A stretch of 6,548 nt of DNA from Lachnospiraceae bacterium (GTDB taxonomy: Bacteria; Bacillota; Clostridia; Lachnospirales; Lachnospiraceae), in NCBI GenBank assembly GCA_019420465.1, contig JAHZHB010000036.1, positions 1 through 6,548 on the forward strand, in the 5' to 3' direction. The position numbers and the translations under genes were made by a program. A model generated the notes under the pieces. It was not told the origin of the DNA, made no database searches, and saw only the letters and a list, made by a program, of their open reading frames with translations. This document shows, piece after piece, positions 1 to 5,651 of this stretch (its first letter is position 1; each line of letters begins with the position of its first letter).

Positions 1-30
1 CAGGCTCCGAAAAGCCTTGTATTTACAGTG

Positions 31-44
31 TTCCTAATAGGAAG
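31..44 (+). promoter_or_regulatory. Hairpin enclosing the Nif11-like gene's ribosome binding site
   Basis: TTCCT (31-35), a three-base spacer AAT, and AGGAA (39-43) form a perfect inverted repeat. The right arm is most of the Shine-Dalgarno sequence AGGAAG (39-44), which lies 7 bases before the ATG at 52. In RNA the five-pair hairpin would partly hide the ribosome binding site. The pairing is seen directly; any role in translation control is inference, and a five-pair stem is only modestly stable. Confidence 0.4.
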
Positions 45-51
45 TAATCAT

Positions 52-351
52 ATGACAACAGTAGAAAAACTCGATGCCCTGCAGCATCATGCATATCACG
101 ACCAGATGCTTCGGAAAAAACTGCTGGAAAGTGCCGGGGCCGATAATCCTTTGCAGGAATTCTGCCGGATCGCCAGAGAAGAAGGATATGAGCTGTATCC
201 CATGGAAGTGATCTGTGCCGGAGAAGAATTCCATGCAGAGATGAAGCGAAGCACCAATGGCGGCGGAGAAAATTCCCCGAAACTGGCCGGGCAGGATGAC
301 TTTTATGAGCTGTTTCTGGCCGGACTTAAAGGTGAACCCGGGGAACAGTAA
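52..351 (+). CDS. Nif11-like small protein (orphan)
   Basis: A 99-residue protein resembling the Nif11 / Nif11-like leader family. Residues 1-65 have the family pattern of a short acidic helical region (D17 with leucines around it) followed by an 'iAreeGyel' segment at 40-48. Next comes RSTNGGGENSP (66-76) and an acidic-aromatic tail containing DDFYELF (82-88). In true Nif11 leader peptides a Gly-Gly motif precedes a modified core and is cut by a peptidase-ABC transporter. Here the triple glycine is at 70-72, and the 27 residues after it contain no Cys and only one Ser, so a lanthipeptide core is unlikely. No maturase or transporter gene is in view. I chose ATG 52 because AGGAAG lies 7 bases upstream; an in-frame GTG at 28 would add eight residues but has no ribosome binding site. 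The family assignment is fairly secure; the function is unknown. Confidence 0.75.
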   Translation: MTTVEKLDALQHHAYHDQMLRKKLLESAGADNPLQEFCRIAREEGYELYPMEVICAGEEFHAEMKRSTNGGGENSPKLAGQDDFYELFLAGLKGEPGEQ

Positions 352-465
352 GAAAATCAGGTACTGCAGAACCTTGCGATGCGTAAAATGCCGAAAATAA
401 AGGCGACAAATGTATAAGGAAATGTGCAAAAAACATAAAAATGCCATAAAATAGTACATAAAGTA

Positions 466-474
466 TGCTATAAT
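466..474 (+). promoter_or_regulatory. Extended -10 promoter of the diguanylate cyclase gene
   Basis: TGCTATAAT is a perfect extended -10 element (TGn plus TATAAT at 469-474), as used by the housekeeping sigma factor. No good -35 hexamer lies 16-18 bases upstream (the region is A-rich), which is usual for extended -10 promoters. Transcription would start near 481, giving a leader of about 27 bases before the proposed start codon at 508. No clear terminator separates it from the Nif11-like gene, so some read-through from upstream is possible. Confidence 0.65.
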
Positions 475-493
475 GAATAAAAACGCATATAGC

Positions 494-500
494 AAGGAGG
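494..500 (+). promoter_or_regulatory. Strong ribosome binding site that fixes a non-ATG start
   Basis: AAGGAGG matches the 16S rRNA 3' end very well. The codon at optimal spacing (7 bases) is ATA at 508-510, in frame with the diguanylate cyclase. The frame is closed just upstream by TAG at 490-492. Between that stop and GTG 595 it contains no ATG, GTG or TTG. ATT at 502 is also in frame but only one base from the ribosome binding site, too close for normal initiation. Confidence 0.75.
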
Positions 501-507
501 GATTTCC

Positions 508-2016
508 ATAAAAACTTTACATATATTTGGAAAAAAGAAAGACCACGTCATCCGTCGATATCTGATTCCGTTTCTGATTTTTGTCCTGGCGGCTGTGGGT
601 GGCCTGATATTTTTCTTTCACACCATGGACAGGGCTGTGGATCAGTATACCAGACAGACGCTGAAAAACTATGTGTCCAAACAGTGCGAACATATGCGTT
701 CTCTTCTGAATATCCATTACGAATATCTGAACAGTGTTGCGGATGAAGTAGCCAGTGCGGACAGGCTGATTACGGATGAAAACATGCAGTCCATAGCGTC
801 ACTGAACAAACATACGGATATTCAGCTGGTGGCTTTGATGGAGCCGGACGGAACAGCACATTACAGTGATGGCACGATCAAAAACGTAGGTTACAGAGAG
901 TATTTCCAGAAGGCTCTTGCCGGAGAGAATGCACTGAGTGACCCGCTTGAGAGCAGTGTAGATCAGAATATCCGCATCATTCTGGCGGTACCGGTAAAGA
1001 AGGACGGTTGTGTGATCGGTGTGCTGGCGGGCTCTTACGATGTCACAGCGATCAGCAGGATGATGTTAAATGATCTGTTTGACGGAGAGGGCTACAGCCT
1101 CATCGTTAACTCTGAGGGCGAGATCGTGGCTTTTGACGGTACGGGAAATTACCGTAAGCTTGCCTACGGTGACAATTTCTTTACCTATTACAGTGAAGAG
1201 GTCATGACCGGATCGGATTCCCCGCAAAAGTTACAGGATGAATTTAAACGTCGCTATAAGGGCATCGTTATGATACAGAATCCAGAGGATGAAACGGCCA
1301 GACAGTATCTGTCCTATGCTCCGCTTGGGTTAAATGAATGGATGCTCTGTTATGTTCTTCCGGAAGAGACAGCGCAGGAATCGTATGGCTTTATCAAAGA
1401 TTGTGAGATCAATCTGTTTATCGGGTTTATTGCGTTTGTAAGTGCGCTGCTCATATATATTGGAATCTTTGTGGCACGCCGGAATCTTCAGTTGAAACAG
1501 GCTGCCCAGACCGATGGGCTGACCGGCGTCCTGAATAAGAAAAATACCGAAGAAAAGATCAACCGTCTGTTTATGAATCCTGTGGACAAGGGCCTGGCCC
1601 GGCATGCATTCCTTATCATGGATGTGGATAATTTCAAACATATCAATGATACCTATGGACATGCTGTCGGTGACAGTGTTTTAAAGGAGTTTGGCAAACT
1701 TCTTCATGAATATTTCCGTGAAGATGATATCATCGGAAGGATCGGCGGTGATGAGTTTGTCGTACTGATGAGGGGGATTCAGGATGTTTCCGTAGCTGAA
1801 GAAAGAGCCAAAACACTGGGCAAAGAGGTGAACGGTCATTCCTTCCCGGGCTACCCGGAAAAGCTGAGTATCAGTATCGGTATGGCACTGGCCCCGGACT
1901 GTGGTACATCCTACATGGATCTGTATCAGTGTGCGGATCATGCCCTGTATGAGGTCAAGCATTCCGGTAAAAATGGCTACAGTGTCTGCGCAGACCTGAA
2001 GAGCGCCGGAAAATAA
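508..2016 (+). CDS. Membrane diguanylate cyclase, dCache sensor plus GGDEF
   Basis: Predicted to make cyclic di-GMP from two GTP in response to an extracellular signal. From an ATA start it has 502 residues: a basic N-terminus, TM1 at about 18-37, an extracytoplasmic dCache-type sensor at about 40-300 (with the 'YREYFQKALAGE' and 'GVIGVLAGSYD'-like segments typical of the fold), TM2 at about 303-323, and a GGDEF domain at about 333-497. The catalytic features are intact: DGLTG..N (336-343), metal-binding D372 in DVDNFK, GGDEF at 413-417, and the inhibitory I-site RxxD at 404-407. The active site therefore looks functional and subject to product inhibition. Starting at GTG 595 instead would delete most of TM1 and has no ribosome binding site. 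The start is odd: either a real AUA initiation codon, a mutated ATG, or a sequencing error at base 510. The ligand cannot be read from the sequence. Confidence 0.9.
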   Translation: MKTLHIFGKKKDHVIRRYLIPFLIFVLAAVGGLIFFFHTMDRAVDQYTRQTLKNYVSKQCEHMRSLLNIHYEYLNSVADEVASADRLITDENMQSIASLNKHTDIQLVALMEPDGTAHYSDGTIKNVGYREYFQKALAGENALSDPLESSVDQNIRIILAVPVKKDGCVIGVLAGSYDVTAISRMMLNDLFDGEGYSLIVNSEGEIVAFDGTGNYRKLAYGDNFFTYYSEEVMTGSDSPQKLQDEFKRRYKGIVMIQNPEDETARQYLSYAPLGLNEWMLCYVLPEETAQESYGFIKDCEINLFIGFIAFVSALLIYIGIFVARRNLQLKQAAQTDGLTGVLNKKNTEEKINRLFMNPVDKGLARHAFLIMDVDNFKHINDTYGHAVGDSVLKEFGKLLHEYFREDDIIGRIGGDEFVVLMRGIQDVSVAEERAKTLGKEVNGHSFPGYPEKLSISIGMALAPDCGTSYMDLYQCADHALYEVKHSGKNGYSVCADLKSAGK

Positions 2017-2028
2017 AACCATACAATA

Positions 2029-2089
2029 AAAAAACTGCTGTACGTCAGAACATATGTAAAAGCTATGTTCCGACATACAGCAGTTTTTT
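2029..2089. terminator. Bidirectional intrinsic terminator between convergent genes
   Basis: Positions 2029-2054 pair with 2064-2089 with only two mismatches (2043/2075 and 2047/2071), leaving a 9-base loop. The stem begins with six A residues and ends with six T residues, so the RNA from either strand has a GC-containing hairpin followed by a U-run. It sits 12 bases after the diguanylate cyclase stop and 52 bases after the stop of the convergent AEC transporter gene, and should serve both. Confidence 0.92.
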
Positions 2090-2141
2090 GTCTGCCTTTA
2101 AACGTTCAGTGTCAGATGACAGGTGGCTATGGAGACCAGAC

Positions 2142-3089
2142 TCAGATCAGCTGCAGTGTTTTTAAAATATACAGCCATCCCGTCAGTGTGAAAGCACTGC
2201 ACAGGGTGGTCAGCATGATCACGCTGGAGCTTAAGGTGCCTTCGTGGCCCATATTTTTGGCCATGACAAAGCAGCTGACGGTCGTTGCGGAGCCGAGCAT
2301 GACTAAAATGGCGATCAGTTCGCTTCCGCGGAAGCCAAGATGCACGGCGATGGGAAGAAAGATCGCGCAAAGGCCGATCAGCTTGATAAAGACGGCACAC
2401 ACAGAAGGCCGGATCTTTCCAAGTGCCTTGTGAATATCAAAGCTGGCTCCCATGGCCATCAGACCAAGGGGCGTGGCCGTATGGGCGATATTATCGACCG
2501 TCTTTTTAAAAATCCCGCCAAAGGGCAGACCGAGAATGGACCATAAAAGTCCGACAACGATACCGATCAGAATCGGATTGGTCAGGATGCCATGCAGTGT
2601 CTTTTTCAGTACAGCCTTGTCGAGCTTTCCTTTACTTTCCGGTGTGAATACGGACAGCACGATCACAGCGATCACATTATACAGAGGAACGCTGCCGATG
2701 ATCATCAGTGGTGCCATACCGGAATTGCCGTAGATATTTTCGATAAAGGCGATACCTAAAAGTGCCGCGCTGCTCCGGTAGGAAGACTGGATAAATTCAC
2801 CGCGCAGGCTCTTGTCCTTCAGAAATCCGGAGAGGAGGAAAACCAGCAGGATACTGAGCAGTGTGGCGAAAAAGCAGAACAGAATAAATTTCGGATTCCA
2901 GATCTGCGAAAAATCCACAGAGGCGAGATCGCCAAACAAAAGTACCGGCAAAGGTACAAGAAATACAAAACGGTTCATTTTGGAAGCAAACACATCATCG
3001 ATCCATCCGATCTGATGAAAAATAAAGCCAAGGACCATCAGAAGAAAGATGGGGATGGTGGCATTTAAGCTGAAAATCAGATTATCCAT
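2142..3089 (-). CDS. AEC-family transporter (auxin efflux carrier-like permease)
   Basis: A 315-residue hydrophobic protein of the auxin efflux carrier (AEC, Mem_trans) family, whose bacterial members include malonate/malate-type carriers. The expected size is about 310 residues with ten helices in two halves of five. Family landmarks are the N-terminus with a short helix (about 5-25), NPILIGIVVGLLW (171-183) opening the second half, GLMAMGASFD (209-218), and the Gly/Ser/Thr-rich LGSATTVSCFVMAKNMG (265-281) followed by two C-terminal helices. Charged loops occur near 91-104 and 150-163. I chose ATG at 3089 (complement) over an in-frame ATG at 3173 because family members start here and because the predicted -10 element overlaps the upstream ATG. 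The ribosome binding site is weak (GTGGA, 7 bases upstream). It is a single-gene unit, divergent from the sigma-factor operon. The substrate cannot be assigned. Confidence 0.9.
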   Translation of the reverse strand: MDNLIFSLNATIPIFLLMVLGFIFHQIGWIDDVFASKMNRFVFLVPLPVLLFGDLASVDFSQIWNPKFILFCFFATLLSILLVFLLSGFLKDKSLRGEFIQSSYRSSAALLGIAFIENIYGNSGMAPLMIIGSVPLYNVIAVIVLSVFTPESKGKLDKAVLKKTLHGILTNPILIGIVVGLLWSILGLPFGGIFKKTVDNIAHTATPLGLMAMGASFDIHKALGKIRPSVCAVFIKLIGLCAIFLPIAVHLGFRGSELIAILVMLGSATTVSCFVMAKNMGHEGTLSSSVIMLTTLCSAFTLTGWLYILKTLQLI

Positions 3090-3125
3090 ACATATATCCA
3101 CAAGACGTAAATTGAAAAAGAAATC

Positions 3126-3142
3126 CGACGTACAGGCCGTCG
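3126..3142. promoter_or_regulatory. Hairpin in the AEC gene leader, possible weak terminator or attenuator
   Basis: CGACG (3126-3130) and CGTCG (3138-3142) form a five-pair stem with a 7-base loop. On the + strand it is followed by C and six T (3143-3149), resembling a short intrinsic terminator that could stop antisense transcription before the sigma operon. On the - strand it lies in the transporter's 5' leader, followed by a less regular T-rich run. The hairpin is visible; which strand it serves, if either, is undecided. Confidence 0.35.
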
Positions 3143-3171
3143 CTTTTTTGTGTCTTACCTTTCGGTATGCC

Positions 3172-3180
3172 ATTGTAGCA
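3172..3180 (-). promoter_or_regulatory. Extended -10 promoter of the AEC transporter gene
   Basis: On the complement, TGCTACAAT gives an extended -10 (TGn plus TACAAT, 3172-3177). The upstream T-rich tract contains no strong -35 hexamer. Transcription would begin near 3165, leaving a leader of about 75 bases before ATG 3089. The -10 overlaps the in-frame ATG ending at 3173, so that ATG would not be in the transcript. This supports the shorter protein. Confidence 0.55.
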
Positions 3181-3222
3181 GAAAAAACAGGAAAATAACA
3201 GAAAAAAAGTGAAAAAGCTGTA

Positions 3223-3251
3223 GTAACCGGGTGGCATTGTACGTTATTATG
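3223..3251 (+). promoter_or_regulatory. Candidate ECF-sigma autoregulated promoter
   Basis: GTAACC (3223-3228) and CGTTATTATG (3242-3251) resemble the 'AAC' -35 and 'CGT' -10 elements used by many ECF sigma factors, and they lie 40 bases before the sigma gene, where an autoregulated promoter is expected. The gap from AAC to CGT is 14 bases, slightly shorter than the roughly 16 usual for this class. TATTAT at 3245-3250 could instead act as a housekeeping -10, though no matching -35 is evident. Suggestive rather than proven. Confidence 0.38.
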
Positions 3252-3290
3252 AATGTAACAGACAGGTGATCACACTCCGGAGGAATACAC

Positions 3291-3833
3291 ATGATACTGT
3301 ATATGGCAATGCTCGATACAGACGAGGAAAAGGAAAAATTCTCGCTGCTATATCATAAATACCGTTATTTTTTATGGTATCTGGCCAACGAACGGCTGAA
3401 GGATGCCATGCTGGCAGAGGACGCTGTGCAGGAGACTTTTCTGGCACTGACGCGTCATCTGTATAAGATCCAGGATGTAAATGCCACATCCACGCGAAAT
3501 TTTCTCGCAACGATCGTAAAAAACAAGGCACTGGACATGCTGAGAAAGCATACAGATGAGCCGACGGAGGATCTGCCCGAACATGCGGACCGGATGACTG
3601 CAGATGCGCTGGATCAGTATATCTGTCGTGAACGATATGAGGAAATCTGCAGGGCCATCGCCGGACTGGATGAGATCTATCGTGTGGTCTTTGAGTATAA
3701 ATATCTGCACGAATTATCGGATAAAGAGATCGCAGAGCTTCTTAACATTACACCAAAGACGGTCAATGTTCGGATTTTCAGAGCCAGAAAGAAACTGCAG
3801 GCATTGCTGACACTGACAGGAGGTGCGAAATGA
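3291..3833 (+). CDS. ECF-type RNA polymerase sigma factor
   Basis: A 180-residue sigma-70 family protein with only regions 2 and 4, the usual make-up and length of extracytoplasmic-function sigma factors. Region 2 spans about 17-87 and includes the acidic core-binding segment AEDAVQETFLAL (42-53). A poorly conserved acidic linker follows (88-112). Region 4 spans about 116-172, with the helix-turn-helix LSDKEIAELLNITPKTVNVR (142-161) followed by a basic segment that contacts the -35 element. ATG 3291 has GGAGG (3279-3283) at 7 bases. The gene overlaps the following DUF4349 gene by four bases (ATGA), which implies translational coupling and is typical of sigma/anti-sigma pairs. It probably directs its own operon. 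The signal and the wider regulon are not visible here. Confidence 0.92.
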   Translation: MILYMAMLDTDEEKEKFSLLYHKYRYFLWYLANERLKDAMLAEDAVQETFLALTRHLYKIQDVNATSTRNFLATIVKNKALDMLRKHTDEPTEDLPEHADRMTADALDQYICRERYEEICRAIAGLDEIYRVVFEYKYLHELSDKEIAELLNITPKTVNVRIFRARKKLQALLTLTGGAK

Positions 3834-5035
3834 CAGAGAAGGCAGAGCACATCTTAAAACAGGCTTTAGAGGCGCAGATGGAAAAAGAAGCTGCCCGGGT
3901 GCCGGAGGATGACTTGATCCAAAAGCAGCATACATTTTCCGCAAAATTTCTGCAGAACATGAAACAGCTGACAGATGAAGAAAAGGAGGTGGCAGATATG
4001 ACGAAAAAGAAAGAAGCAAAATGGCACTGGAAACATTTTATGAAGGTTGCAGCGGCCTGTCTGGCGCTTGTGATCGCCTTTGGTGCGGGTGCAGCTGTGA
4101 CGGATTCCCTGCGGATGGGGTCATCAAAGGAAACTTCAATGCAGATGGCGGCGGATGCGGCAGGTGCAGAAGTGGCTCCGGAGGAGAGTGCGGATGCAGA
4201 ATATGCTACAGCAGATTACGGAGCAGGCACGGAGGAAAAAAGTACAGCTGGCGAAACGAATAAGGCAGCAGTGGTTTCAAATGCAGCCGGAGAGGACGCC
4301 GCAGCGGATGCTGCTGCAAAAGAGAAAACGACAGAACAGAAGCTGGTGTATACCAGTCATATAAGCGTGGATACAACGGAATTTGACAGCTATATGGCGG
4401 CTGTCCGCCAGAAGGTCAGCGAGCTTGGCGGGTATGTCGAACAGTCGGAAATCTCCGGGGATGTTGAAAACGAAAGCCGCAGTGTATCTATGACGATCCG
4501 TGTACCGGCAGAAAAAAGAAATGAACTGACAGATACGGTCAGAAATGGTGCCAAAGTGACCAGTCAGTCAGAAAGTGTGGAAGATATAACACTGGAATAT
4601 GTGGATACAGCGTCTCATATTCAGGCGTTACAGACAGAGCAGGAAACGTTGCTGGGACTTCTGGAAAAGGCAGATTCCATTGAGACGACGCTGGCGATCC
4701 AGAACCAGCTGACACAGGTGCGCTATGAGCTGGAAAGCTACAGCTCCAGCCTGAAAGTCATGCAGAACCAGGTGGATTACAGTACGTTGTATCTGAATGC
4801 TTATGAAGTGAAAAAAGTGACGGCTACCAGTCAGGATTCGTTTCTGACCCGTCTGACAGACCGGTTTACAGACAGTCTGTCAGCCCTTGGCAATGGCTGC
4901 GAGGAAATCGTTTTGTTTATCCTGGGAGATTTGCCGGTGCTTCTGGCGTCAGGCGCTGTTGTAGCTGTGATCTGGTGGATCGTACGCAGGATTCGCAGGA
5001 AAAAGAGAAAAGAAAAACAGAAAGAGCAGATGTAA
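3830..5035 (+). CDS. Membrane DUF4349 protein, probable anti-sigma factor
   Basis: A 401-residue membrane protein translationally coupled to the ECF sigma gene. Residues 1-70 are cytoplasmic and charged, with an HTFSAKFLQNMKQL segment (34-47) that resembles short motifs I recall at the N-termini of clostridial anti-sigma proteins. TM1 is about 71-90. Residues 91-168 are a low-complexity Ala/Glu-rich linker. A DUF4349 domain follows from about 171 to 345, containing a probable coiled coil at 265-320. TM2 is about 360-385, and the C-terminus is strongly basic (RRIRRKKRK). The layout suggests an extracytoplasmic DUF4349 sensor held by two membrane segments and signalling to a sigma-binding N-terminus. 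The DUF4349 assignment is confident; the anti-sigma role is inferred from operon position and topology. There is no zinc-binding HxxxCxxC motif, so it is not a ZAS-type anti-sigma factor. Confidence 0.85.
   Translation: MTEKAEHILKQALEAQMEKEAARVPEDDLIQKQHTFSAKFLQNMKQLTDEEKEVADMTKKKEAKWHWKHFMKVAAACLALVIAFGAGAAVTDSLRMGSSKETSMQMAADAAGAEVAPEESADAEYATADYGAGTEEKSTAGETNKAAVVSNAAGEDAAADAAAKEKTTEQKLVYTSHISVDTTEFDSYMAAVRQKVSELGGYVEQSEISGDVENESRSVSMTIRVPAEKRNELTDTVRNGAKVTSQSESVEDITLEYVDTASHIQALQTEQETLLGLLEKADSIETTLAIQNQLTQVRYELESYSSSLKVMQNQVDYSTLYLNAYEVKKVTATSQDSFLTRLTDRFTDSLSALGNGCEEIVLFILGDLPVLLASGAVVAVIWWIVRRIRRKKRKEKQKEQM
3983..4000 (+). promoter_or_regulatory. Internal ribosome binding site and in-frame ATG in the DUF4349 gene
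   Basis: AAGGAGGT (3983-3990) is followed after 7 bases by ATG 3998-4000, in frame at codon 57. Initiation here would give a 345-residue form starting MTKKKEAKWHWKHFMK and running straight into TM1, which lacks the proposed sigma-binding N-terminus. The match and spacing are better than at the annotated start, where coupling from the sigma gene replaces a strong site. The motif also encodes Lys-Glu-Val, so chance is possible. Confidence 0.4.
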
Positions 5036-5043
5036 AATCAACA

Positions 5044-5057
5044 GGCAGCTGGCTGCC
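5044..5057. repeat. Palindrome copy 1, GGCAG-N4-CTGCC
   Basis: GGCAGC-TG-GCTGCC is a perfect inverted repeat starting 8 bases after the DUF4349 stop codon. It has no T-run after it, so it is not a standard terminator. It shares the GGCAG-N4-CTGCC pattern with the palindrome at 5113-5126, 69 bases downstream, which raises the possibility of a pair of operator sites. Confidence 0.45.
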
Positions 5058-5112
5058 ATCCGCAGGAAATGGATGCAAAACATGAAGAAAGTATAAAAAA
5101 GTGTAATTTGGT

Positions 5113-5126
5113 GGCAGAAATCTGCC
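5113..5126. promoter_or_regulatory. Palindrome copy 2 at the -35 position, candidate operator
   Basis: GGCAGA-AA-TCTGCC is a perfect inverted repeat. Its left arm (5113-5118) lies exactly where a -35 hexamer would be, 17 bases before the TATAAT at 5136-5141, so a dimeric protein bound here would compete with RNA polymerase or replace the missing -35 contact. The same pattern occurs at 5044-5057. The geometry is visible; regulator and effect are unknown. Confidence 0.45.
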
Positions 5127-5132
5127 GGTTTG

Positions 5133-5141
5133 TGCTATAAT
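5133..5141 (+). promoter_or_regulatory. Extended -10 promoter of the VanZ-like gene
   Basis: TGCTATAAT is a perfect extended -10, identical to the one before the diguanylate cyclase. The -35 position holds part of a palindrome instead of a TTGACA-like hexamer. Transcription would begin near 5148, so the in-frame ATG at 5140 would not be transcribed and ATG 5185 is the start. Confidence 0.7.
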
Positions 5142-5184
5142 GCAACGCGACTGGAAGATAAACAGAAGCGGAGGCGTTAAATAT

Positions 5185-5595
5185 ATGGAAAAAATGTTGT
5201 ACGGGCTCGTAGAGATTATCACAAAGATCCATAATGGTATCATGACATGGAACGATTCATTTGAAACGGTGATGACAGATAAGGAGCTGCATTTCTGGGT
5301 GATCGGTATACTGGGTATGCTGATGCTGTTTGTGATCTTTCCACTGTTTAAGATGCTCAGCAGAAACCATGTGCTGGTGATCGCCTGGATCTATGTATTT
5401 ACTTTGATGATCGTGATCACATTTGCCATCGAGATTGGTCAGGGTATCACGCATACGGGTACCATGGATTTTGACGATATCGTCTTCGGCCTTGTAGGGT
5501 TTATGGTGCTGTTTCTTATCTTTGCCGTGGTGCGGGCAATCATACTGGCCATTATACATCTGCTGTCACCGAAAAAAGAGAAGAGAAGAAGATAA
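5185..5595 (+). CDS. Small membrane protein with a VanZ-like signature
   Basis: A 136-residue integral membrane protein with helices at about 36-56, 62-83 and 97-127, an amphipathic N-terminus and a very basic C-terminus (KKEKRRR). The segment E83-x-x-Q86 followed by D97-D98 and glycines G102 and G105 recalls the 'E..Q...D..D...G..G' signature of VanZ-like membrane proteins. The protein is shorter than a typical VanZ of about 160 residues, and the resemblance may only be to the fold's C-terminal half. VanZ relatives are linked to low-level teicoplanin resistance and cell-envelope functions, but I would not transfer that function here. I chose ATG 5185 because GGAGG (5170-5174) lies 10 bases upstream and the promoter overlaps the longer alternative start. 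It is transcribed separately from the sigma operon and from thiT. Confidence 0.7.
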   Translation: MEKMLYGLVEIITKIHNGIMTWNDSFETVMTDKELHFWVIGILGMLMLFVIFPLFKMLSRNHVLVIAWIYVFTLMIVITFAIEIGQGITHTGTMDFDDIVFGLVGFMVLFLIFAVVRAIILAIIHLLSPKKEKRRR

Positions 5596-5614
5596 TGACA
5601 GGAGTTTATCTGTG

Positions 5615-5651
5615 AACAGATGCCGCTTTGACAGACAGGGCGGCATCTGTT
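5615..5651. repeat. 12-bp perfect inverted repeat around the thiT promoter
   Basis: AACAGATGCCGC (5615-5626) and GCGGCATCTGTT (5640-5651) pair perfectly around a 13-base loop. As RNA it could end the VanZ-like transcript, whose stop is 19 bases upstream, but only a broken T-run follows (ATAGTTT). As DNA, the loop holds the TTGACA -35 element of the next promoter, and the right arm fills most of the -35/-10 spacer and supplies the first T of the -10. It may be a terminator, an operator, or both. Confidence 0.6.

Noticed and set aside
2..24. AGGCT-N6-AGCCT hairpin followed by TGTATTT, like the tail terminator of an upstream gene.
   Set aside because: The stem is only five pairs, the T-run is broken, and the upstream gene lies outside the window, so it cannot be supported.
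34..495. A 153-codon open frame on the complement opposite the Nif11-like gene.
   Set aside because: It is antisense to a gene with a recognisable family and its own ribosome site, and its translation shows no known domain.
595..2016. GTG 595 as the start of the diguanylate cyclase.
   Set aside because: It has no ribosome binding site and removes most of the first membrane helix, which is encoded in the same open frame upstream from 508.
3110..3172. On the complement, GGCATACC-GAAA-GGT followed by GACACAAAAAAGC recalls the cyclic di-GMP-I (GEMM) riboswitch, tempting because a diguanylate cyclase is nearby.
   Set aside because: The core GGGACGCAAAGCC is not matched, the first stem is too short, and the -10 element at 3172-3177 would put the transcript start inside the first arm.
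3087..3173. ATG at 3173 (complement) as the start of the AEC transporter, adding 28 residues.
   Set aside because: The added residues are polar and basic, unlike the family N-terminus, and the ATG overlaps the predicted -10 element.
4021..4364. Short + strand open frames in other phases across the DUF4349 linker.
   Set aside because: They arise from the biased Ala/Glu codons of the linker and have no ribosome binding sites.
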